This document shows, in pieces, positions 45,609-51,673 of a DNA stretch of 51,673 nucleotides. Position 1 is the first letter of the stretch. Each line of letters begins with the position of its first letter. Location: contig NZ_PPCG01000080.1 of assembly GCF_002913745.1 (NCBI RefSeq), positions 1 to 51,673 of the forward strand. The letters run 5' to 3'. Position numbers and translations under genes: made by a program. The notes under the pieces were generated by a model. The model did no database searches. It was not told the DNA's origin and saw only the letters and a list, made by a program, of their open reading frames with translations. Source of the DNA: Campylobacter concisus (lineage in GTDB: Bacteria; Campylobacterota; Campylobacteria; Campylobacterales; Campylobacteraceae).

Positions 45609-47763
45609 AATTTTATTTTTGATTCCAATTTGTGTTTTTAGTTTAAGTGCAGCAGTGCAAGATGTGCAGCTATTGGCTGATGATGTGAAGCAAGATAAGG
45701 GCATCGTAACGGCAAACAAAAACGTCGTTGTATATTCGCAAGAGTATCTTGTGACGGCTGATTGTGCTGTTTATGATCAAAACAACTCAGTCATTGAGCT
45801 CTTTGGTAATGTCAATATGATGAAGGGCAAAGATGAGGTCTCTCGCTCAAACTACGCTAAGCTAAATTTAAAAAACAACAACGCTGCTTTTGAGTCGCTC
45901 TTTATGATGAACAAAGACATGGAAGTGTGGATGAGAAGCGATGAGAGCAGCTCTGATAGTGAGTACTACAGAGTAAGAAAGGCGATGGTTTCAAGCTGCA
46001 ACGTCCAAGATCCTGACTGGAGCATCACCTCAAGCTCAGCCATGCTAAACAAACAGAGCAAATTTTTGCACCTTTTTAACCCAGTCTTTCGCATAGCAAA
46101 TGTGCCAGTCTTTTACCTGCCATACTTTGGTTTCTCAACTGATACTACAAGAAGGACAGGCCTTTTGCCACCAGAGCTTGGATATGGTAAGTCAGAGGGC
46201 TTTTACTATAAGCAGCCAGTCTATTTTGCACCCTATAATGAGTGGGATCTGGAGTTTGATCCGCAGATAAGAACAAACAGGGGCGCTGGAATTTACGGTG
46301 CTTTTAGATTTACTGATTCACCTGATTCAAGAGGTGAGATCAGCTTTGGTTCATTTACTGATAAAAACAGCTACCGAGCCAAGCAAAAAAGCGAGACTTC
46401 AAACAGAGCTGAGCTAAAAAACAAAACCCATAAAGGTGTCGGGCTAAAATATGAAAGAGATAAACTCATAAAATACCTTAGCGAGGCCGATCTGCAAGAG
46501 GGCATGTGGATAGATGCAACCAAGCTAAATGACATAGACTATCTAAATTTAAAGGGCAGAGATGATGACTACGACTCGCTTGTGACCTCTAAATTTAACT
46601 ACTTCATAGCAAATGACGATCACTACTTTGGCGCCTATGCAAAATACTACATAGATACCGAAAAGATCGGCTCAAAGAATGAAAACAAAGATACGCTTCA
46701 AGAGCTTCCATCGCTTCAGTATCATAAATTTACAGACGATATAGTCTTGCCAAATATCTTATATTCAATCGATCTTCAATCACATAGATATGATAGAAAG
46801 ATAGGCGTTAGAGCAACTCAGTATGAATTTACTCTACCAGCTTCAGTGCATGTGCCACTATTTGATGATAGCCTAACGTTTTCATTTTACGAGTACCTTT
46901 ACGCTTCAAGGATAAACTACGAAAACAAGATAAATTCATTTGATGACAAAAGAGAAGATAAGCACGCAAATTTTGTAAATAACTACCACAAATTTGCCTT
47001 TCACACAGACCTTGCAAAGGCGTATGAGAGCTTTTATCACACTTTAAATTTTGGTGCTGAGTATTTGCTACCAGGCTACAGAAAAGGAAATTTAGACGAC
47101 GAGTTTATCTATGACAAAGATCTAAATGAGTATGAAAATTTCTTAGCTCAAGATCAGAGCAAAGAAGAGGTTTCTGGCTATTTGACGCAGTATTTCTTTA
47201 ACGGCAGTGGCAGAAAAGTCGTAAAACACAGCATCTCACAAGGCTACTACACAAAAGATGATGAGTATTCAAATTTAAAAAATGCCATCTACCTATATCC
47301 GTTTGAGAATTTTAGCGTTTATAACAAGCTTGAGTACTCACACAAAGATAGAGAGCTTAAAAAGGTGCAAAACGGACTTTACTATACGCACGATCTATTT
47401 TGGATAAATATGCTCCATACGATGAAAAAGAGCGATAGCAAGGCTAAAAATAGTGCAACAAAAGATAGCTACTTTACCAGCAGTGCTGGTGTGAAGCTCC
47501 CTCATCAATATAGCTTAATTGGCGGCTGGCAATACGACCTTGAAAGGAGCTACACAAAGAGCTGGAGAGTTGGCGTGCTTCATCAAAGGAAGTGCTGGAA
47601 CTATGGCCTGATTTACCAACACGATGTCGAGCCAACAACAACGACAAATGGCTCAGCCTCAACTAAGAAAAGCGGCATCTACTTTACTATAAATTTCTAT
47701 CCGATGGGCGGCTTGCACTATGACTTTTCACAAAGCAGCACCACTTCATCAAGTAGCAAATAA
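45601..47763 (+). CDS. lptD: LPS-assembly outer-membrane protein LptD
   Basis: Outer-membrane translocon placing lipo(oligo)saccharide on the cell surface, with LptE. 720 aa: cleaved signal peptide ([20 protein letters not shown]), N-terminal OstA beta-jellyroll at about 22-130 (DVKQDKGIVTANKNVVVYSQEY), then the large beta-barrel from about 185, ending in strand-rich sequence (GIYFTINFYPMGGLHYDF). Cys residues at 131 and in KCWNYG near 661 could form a barrel-to-jellyroll disulphide. Shorter than the E. coli protein, as usual in this group. Confidence 0.95.
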   Translation: MRKILFLIPICVFSLSAAVQDVQLLADDVKQDKGIVTANKNVVVYSQEYLVTADCAVYDQNNSVIELFGNVNMMKGKDEVSRSNYAKLNLKNNNAAFESLFMMNKDMEVWMRSDESSSDSEYYRVRKAMVSSCNVQDPDWSITSSSAMLNKQSKFLHLFNPVFRIANVPVFYLPYFGFSTDTTRRTGLLPPELGYGKSEGFYYKQPVYFAPYNEWDLEFDPQIRTNRGAGIYGAFRFTDSPDSRGEISFGSFTDKNSYRAKQKSETSNRAELKNKTHKGVGLKYERDKLIKYLSEADLQEGMWIDATKLNDIDYLNLKGRDDDYDSLVTSKFNYFIANDDHYFGAYAKYYIDTEKIGSKNENKDTLQELPSLQYHKFTDDIVLPNILYSIDLQSHRYDRKIGVRATQYEFTLPASVHVPLFDDSLTFSFYEYLYASRINYENKINSFDDKREDKHANFVNNYHKFAFHTDLAKAYESFYHTLNFGAEYLLPGYRKGNLDDEFIYDKDLNEYENFLAQDQSKEEVSGYLTQYFFNGSGRKVVKHSISQGYYTKDDEYSNLKNAIYLYPFENFSVYNKLEYSHKDRELKKVQNGLYYTHDLFWINMLHTMKKSDSKAKNSATKDSYFTSSAGVKLPHQYSLIGGWQYDLERSYTKSWRVGVLHQRKCWNYGLIYQHDVEPTTTTNGSASTKKSGIYFTINFYPMGGLHYDFSQSSTTSSSSK

Positions 47764-47775
47764 GATGGCTAAATA

Positions 47776-48474
47776 ATGGCAAGCGTTAAATTTAAAGATC
47801 AACTAGATGCAGCTAACAAGCTCATCGAGATCTTGCCAAAAAAGGAGCTAAATGACGCTAAGACGATAGTTCTTTGCATGTCGCTTGAGTCAGTTATCCT
47901 GACTGATGTGGTTTGCAGGGGGCTAAATTTAAGCTATGAGATGCTCTTTAGCGAGCCAATCCCTGCGCCAAACAACAGCGAATGCGACGTAGCGATAGTT
48001 AGCGAAACTGAGGATATCGTGCTAAATGATCCTCTCATAAAAGCTTTTAACATAAGCTATGACTACATCTACGGCGAGGCGCATAGAAAATATGAAGAGA
48101 AAATTTTAAAAAATGTCTATAAATACAGAAAAGGAAATTTGATAGGAGAGCTAAAGGGCAAGAATATTTTACTGATCGATGAGGGGTGTGAGACTGGCAT
48201 GACGGCACTCATCTGCATAAAGACGCTGCTTGATGTGAAGGTAAAATCTATCTCATATGCAACGCCGATGATAGCCACTGATGTCTTTGCAAATTTAAAT
48301 GATATGGTTGATGAAATTTACACGATAAACAAGATCGTTGATTTTATCGATGTGGATTCGTATTACGAGAAAAAGATCGAGGCTACGAGCGAGCGCATCA
48401 TGTCGATATTAGAAGAGAGCCCTCACTATTTACCGTTACAAAAACAACAAGGAGATAAAAATAATGCAATATAG
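47776..48474 (+). CDS. Phosphoribosyltransferase-like protein
   Basis: 232 aa with the type I phosphoribosyltransferase fold by eye: hydrophobic strand plus acidic pair IDEG at Asp135-Glu136, loop [15 protein letters not shown], where most PRTases have a DD/ED pair followed by a GxxTG-type loop. The N-terminal half ([20 protein letters not shown]) would form the remainder. In that loop Cys138 and Glu139 are atypical, so PRPP binding or catalysis may have changed. Overlaps pnp by 11 bases; the pairing with pnp may point to nucleotide metabolism or RNA turnover. Confidence 0.8.
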   Translation: MASVKFKDQLDAANKLIEILPKKELNDAKTIVLCMSLESVILTDVVCRGLNLSYEMLFSEPIPAPNNSECDVAIVSETEDIVLNDPLIKAFNISYDYIYGEAHRKYEEKILKNVYKYRKGNLIGELKGKNILLIDEGCETGMTALICIKTLLDVKVKSISYATPMIATDVFANLNDMVDEIYTINKIVDFIDVDSYYEKKIEATSERIMSILEESPHYLPLQKQQGDKNNAI

Positions 48475-50662
48475 TATAGAAGTCAATAATCAGGTCGAAA
48501 TTTTTGACCTTAATAAAGTAGCTAAACAAGCTAGTGGGGCAGTGCTTTTAAGGGTGAAAAACACCGTAGTTTTAGCAACTGTGGCAAGAGAAGATGTGCA
48601 AGTTGAAGAGGACTTTTTGCCTCTAACCGTGCAATACATCGAAAAGGCTTACGCTGCTGGTAAAATCCCAGGCGGTTACGTCAAGCGCGAGACCAAGCCA
48701 GGCGACTTTGAGACGCTAACGGCTCGCATCATAGATAGATCGCTTCGCCCACTTTTTCCAAAAGGCTACGCATATCCAACGCAGATCGTTGTCATGGTAC
48801 TTTCAGCTGATCCTGAGGTTGATTTACAAGTTGTGAGCCTAAATGCGGCTTCAGTTGCACTGTATCTTAGTGACATCCCTGTAAATCGCCCAGTTTGTGG
48901 TGTAAGAGTTGGCTACATAGATGATAAATTTGTTATAAATCCAAGCAACTCTGAGCTAAAACAAAGCGCGATCGATCTTTATGTTGCTGGCACAAAAGAT
49001 GAGCTTTTGATGATCGAGATGAGAAGCTTGCCTCAGCAAACTACGCAGCTCATACCGATGGTAGCGATAGAGCCGATGATAGATCCTAGCCTAAGCGATA
49101 GCATGGCGCAAAAGCAAGTGATGAATGAATTTAGCGAAGATAAGATGGTTGAGGCGATCGACTTTGCTGGCAAGGCTATACTAAGAGCTAGCAGCGCTTA
49201 TGAAGAGGCGTTTAAAGAGCATAAAAAAGAGGACGCTGCACTTGAGCTAAAACCAGAGATAGAAAACGAAAATATCGCTATTTACATCGATAAATTTTAT
49301 AAAGCAGAGGTTAAAAACGCGATCAATCAAATGGCAAAGAGCGAGCGTGCAAGCGAGCTTGGCAAGATCGCTAAACAAATTTCAAGCGATGAGGTAGCTC
49401 AAAAAGAGGGCTGGGACGAGGCTGTCATCTCAAATGTCCTTGGTAAATATAAAAAGAAAATAGTAAGAGAGCAGATCATAAACGAGGGCGTTAGAGCCGA
49501 CGGACGCGGACTTGAAGAGGTTAGGCCTATTAGCATTGAGACAAATGTCCTTCCAAACGCTCACGGCTCATGCCTCTTTACAAGAGGTCAAACCCAAGCT
49601 CTAGTTGTCGCTACTCTTGGCACAGATAGCGATGCTCAGATGTATGACATCCTAACTGAAAAAGCTCCTTTGGTTGAGAAATTTATGTTTAACTACAACT
49701 TCCCAGGCTTTAGCGTCGGCGAAGCAAGCCCACTTAAAGCTCCAGGCAGACGTGAGCTTGGACATGGAAATTTAGCCAAACGTGCCCTTGCACCAAGCAT
49801 CGATCTAGCTTCTCCGTATACGATAAGAGTCGTTTCAGAAATTTTAGAGAGCAACGGCTCAAGCTCAATGGCTAGCGTTTGCGGTGGTTCGCTCGCACTT
49901 AGAGCAGCTGGGGTCAATACTCAAAAACTAGTCGCTGGTGTTGCGATGGGTCTTATATTTGAAGGCGATAAGCACGCTGTTTTAACCGACATCATGGGTC
50001 TTGAGGATCACGACGGAGATATGGACTTCAAAGTTGCTGGCACAAGTGATGGCATCACAGCGCTTCAGATGGACATCAAGCTTGGAGGCATCAGCCTAGA
50101 AGTGCTAAAAGAGGCGCTTTATCAAGCAAAACGCGGCAGAGAGCACATCCTTACTCTAATGACACAGGCTGATAAAAATATAGAGATAAACGAGGATGTA
50201 TTGCCAAAACTTGAGCTATTTAACGTCGATCCAAGCAAGATCGTAGATATCATCGGTCAAGCTGGCAAGACTATAAAAGAGATCATCGAGAAATTTGAGG
50301 TTTCGATCGACCTGGATAGAGAAAAAGGCGAGGTTAAAATCGCAGGCGGCGCTAAGAAAAACGTCGATGCAGCAAAAGACTACATCATCTCCATCACTTC
50401 AAAAGAGAACTCTCGCTCATTTGGCAAAAAGCCGTTTAAACACGACAAAGACCGTGTAAAACCGACATTTAATATCGGAGATGAGTTTGTTGGAAGTGTA
50501 AAAAGCGTGGTTGATTTTGGAGTATTTATAGAGCTAAAAGACGGTGTTGATGGTCTGCTTCATATCTCAAAGATAAAAAGCCCATTAAACGTAGGCGATC
50601 AGGTAAAAGTGTGTGTGAGCGAGCAAAAAGGAAACAAAATTTCGCTCTCTTTGGTTGAATAA
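48464..50662 (+). CDS. pnp: Polyribonucleotide nucleotidyltransferase (PNPase)
   Basis: Phosphorolytic 3'-5' exoribonuclease, trimeric; linked to cold growth and virulence in C. jejuni. 732 aa: first RNase PH core (about 5-140), helical linker, second core (about 330-540, with [19 protein letters not shown] and the [18 protein letters not shown] active-site block), KH domain ([19 protein letters not shown], 580-610) and S1 domain ([20 protein letters not shown], 660-730). AAGGAG lies nine bases before the ATG. Unlike many bacteria there is no rpsO beside it. Confidence 0.97.
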   Translation: MQYSIEVNNQVEIFDLNKVAKQASGAVLLRVKNTVVLATVAREDVQVEEDFLPLTVQYIEKAYAAGKIPGGYVKRETKPGDFETLTARIIDRSLRPLFPKGYAYPTQIVVMVLSADPEVDLQVVSLNAASVALYLSDIPVNRPVCGVRVGYIDDKFVINPSNSELKQSAIDLYVAGTKDELLMIEMRSLPQQTTQLIPMVAIEPMIDPSLSDSMAQKQVMNEFSEDKMVEAIDFAGKAILRASSAYEEAFKEHKKEDAALELKPEIENENIAIYIDKFYKAEVKNAINQMAKSERASELGKIAKQISSDEVAQKEGWDEAVISNVLGKYKKKIVREQIINEGVRADGRGLEEVRPISIETNVLPNAHGSCLFTRGQTQALVVATLGTDSDAQMYDILTEKAPLVEKFMFNYNFPGFSVGEASPLKAPGRRELGHGNLAKRALAPSIDLASPYTIRVVSEILESNGSSSMASVCGGSLALRAAGVNTQKLVAGVAMGLIFEGDKHAVLTDIMGLEDHDGDMDFKVAGTSDGITALQMDIKLGGISLEVLKEALYQAKRGREHILTLMTQADKNIEINEDVLPKLELFNVDPSKIVDIIGQAGKTIKEIIEKFEVSIDLDREKGEVKIAGGAKKNVDAAKDYIISITSKENSRSFGKKPFKHDKDRVKPTFNIGDEFVGSVKSVVDFGVFIELKDGVDGLLHISKIKSPLNVGDQVKVCVSEQKGNKISLSLVE

Positions 50663-50680
50663 ATTTTTAAAGGATAGATG

Positions 50681-51532
50681 ATGAAATACAAAAAGTTGCT
50701 TTTTCCAATAGGAGCAGGGGACGATATCGAGCCAAGAATTTACGGTGCTTTAAAGGTTGCACAATGGTTTAAAGCTCACATGGAGATCCTCACTTGCCAA
50801 CTAGATCCAAGCGTGGTTTATAATATGAAAATGACGCTTCGTGGTGGAGTGCTTTTTGAGGAATTTTTAAAATCAGCCAAGTCTGAGCTTGCAGTTGAGC
50901 ACGAAGAGAATGAAAAGCTTTTTAATAAAATTTGTGCAGATCTTGGCATAAAGGTGAGTGATGAGATCATTGAAGATGTCTGCACTGCAAATTTCACGAT
51001 CCATAATGGAAAAAGAAGCGCCATAGTCGAGCAAGAGAGTAAATTTTGCGATCTAGTCGTAGCTGCAGTGCCACTTGATGGCAAGATCACTGGCACATTT
51101 GAGTCAGCTGTTTTAAAAAGCGGCAAAAATGCGATCGTTATACCTAGAAAGATGCGTGAATTTAAGGCTGATAATATCCTTGTGAGCTGGACAGGAACTA
51201 CTCAAAGCTCAAGAGCCCTAACTGGCGCGATCGATCTTTTAAAGAGCGCCAAAAAGGTTCAGTGCATCACTTCAAAAGCAAGCCTTGGCGATAACGCTGA
51301 GCTAAATCTTAAAAAGCTTGAAGAGTATTTTAAAATCCACGGCATTAGCGCGTCTTTTGAGATTATAGCAACTACAATGATACCTGGCGAGGCACTTTTA
51401 AAAGCTGCAAATGATAGAAATGCAGACCTCATCGTAGCTAGCAGATACGGCGAAAACGGACTAATGGAGATGGTCCTTGGCGGAACATCAAGATTTTTCT
51501 TAGAACATACAAATATCCCAGTTTATCTATAA
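50681..51532 (+). CDS. Universal stress protein-type protein, two domains
   Basis: 283 aa, cytoplasmic. Two UspA-like alpha/beta halves: 1-150 (KKLLFPIGAGDDI...) and 160-283. Only the second ends with the ATP-loop pattern GLMEMVLGGTSRFFLEHTNIPVYL (GxxG...G-Thr-Ser), so nucleotide binding, if any, is there. ATG codons lie at 50678 and 50681; AAAGGA at 50669-50674 is three and six bases away respectively, favouring 50681. Follows pnp by 18 bases and is closed by a terminator. Role in stress or tetramerisation unknown. Confidence 0.85.
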   Translation: MKYKKLLFPIGAGDDIEPRIYGALKVAQWFKAHMEILTCQLDPSVVYNMKMTLRGGVLFEEFLKSAKSELAVEHEENEKLFNKICADLGIKVSDEIIEDVCTANFTIHNGKRSAIVEQESKFCDLVVAAVPLDGKITGTFESAVLKSGKNAIVIPRKMREFKADNILVSWTGTTQSSRALTGAIDLLKSAKKVQCITSKASLGDNAELNLKKLEEYFKIHGISASFEIIATTMIPGEALLKAANDRNADLIVASRYGENGLMEMVLGGTSRFFLEHTNIPVYL

Positions 51533-51534
51533 TG

Positions 51535-51572
51535 GATTGCGGCTTGGTCCGCGATCTAATTTATTATTTTAC
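51535..51572 (+). terminator. Terminator after the stress-protein gene
   Basis: GATTGCGG (51535-51542) pairs with CCGCGATC (51549-51556), one G-T wobble, six-base loop, followed by the T-rich TAATTTATTATTTT. It starts two bases after the stop codon. Confidence 0.75.
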
Positions 51573-51609
51573 AAATTTTTAAATTCCATTCACCCCTAAG
51601 AATCGACTA

Positions 51610-51649
51610 CTAAAATTTGGCTTCGCTTACAGCTTAGCTTAAATTTTAG
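51610..51649. repeat. Inverted repeat at the right edge
   Basis: CTAAAATTT (51610-51618) and AAATTTTAG (51641-51649) are perfect 9-bp arms around 22 bases that contain CTTCGCTTACAGCTTAGCTT. No gene is visible in the last 140 bases; the sequence is cut by the window end, so its context is unknown. Confidence 0.35.
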
Positions 51650-51673
51650 AGCCAAAATTACTCGCTCATGAAA

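Overview
The window is chromosomal DNA of an epsilonproteobacterium, almost certainly a Campylobacter of the C. concisus/curvus type rather than C. jejuni. The evidence is the protein sequences, the block-wise gene order shared with C. jejuni as I remember it (pheS-pheT-aroA-ispH-rpsA-orf-serA; rluD-flpA-trmB-ftsE-ftsX-M23-pyrH-rpoZ-spoT-tyrS-NMO-amiA-mnmC; pycB beside pckA; pnp near purD), the great abundance of AAATTT/AAAATTTT words, TATAAT promoters without a clear -35 box, and a GC level that looks higher than that of C. jejuni. Species assignment is inference. Nearly every base is coding. Genes sit in tight co-directional runs with ATGA overlaps, and seven genes appear to start with TTG.

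Layout. 1-3476: the anaplerotic/gluconeogenic pair pycB (cut by the left edge) and pckA. 3477-3857: a gene-free stretch with terminators and decayed-looking repeats. 3858-7295, minus strand: an aspartate/glutamate racemase, then the run yebC-cyclophilin-dctA. 7445-10920: acetyltransferase, CopZ-like protein, CopA copper ATPase and an unassigned helical protein. 10923-11312: a minus-strand coiled-coil orphan. 11506-14467: argH, a soluble zinc-binding (CZB) chemoreceptor and a HIT hydrolase. 14586-25045: translation and aromatic/serine/isoprenoid genes pheS, pheT, aroA, ispH, rpsA, a membrane-anchored orphan, serA, efp and a DUF4304 protein. 25124-26230: mrdB (RodA) on the minus strand.

26283-41065 is one long plus-strand run: rluD, the fibronectin-type III lipoprotein gene flpA (broken by one extra C), trmB, an FtsE/FtsX pair, an EnvC-like degenerate M23 protein, pyrH, rpoZ, spoT, tyrS, a nitronate monooxygenase-like gene, amiA and mnmC. 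Cell-wall splitting (FtsEX, EnvC-like activator, AmiA) and wall elongation (RodA) therefore lie within about 15 kb.

41139-51532: a double-cupin gene with a strong internal start site, a Bcr/CflA exporter, hemD, a 6S RNA gene just upstream of purD, an RDD membrane protein, lptD, a phosphoribosyltransferase-like protein, pnp and a universal-stress-type protein.

The window is mostly housekeeping. I see no phage, insertion sequence, CRISPR array, tRNA or rRNA. The most informative non-obvious items are the 6S RNA, which I can fold by hand and which has its own TATAAT box, the flpA frameshift, the internal translation start in the double cupin, and the EnvC-like protein with lost zinc ligands.
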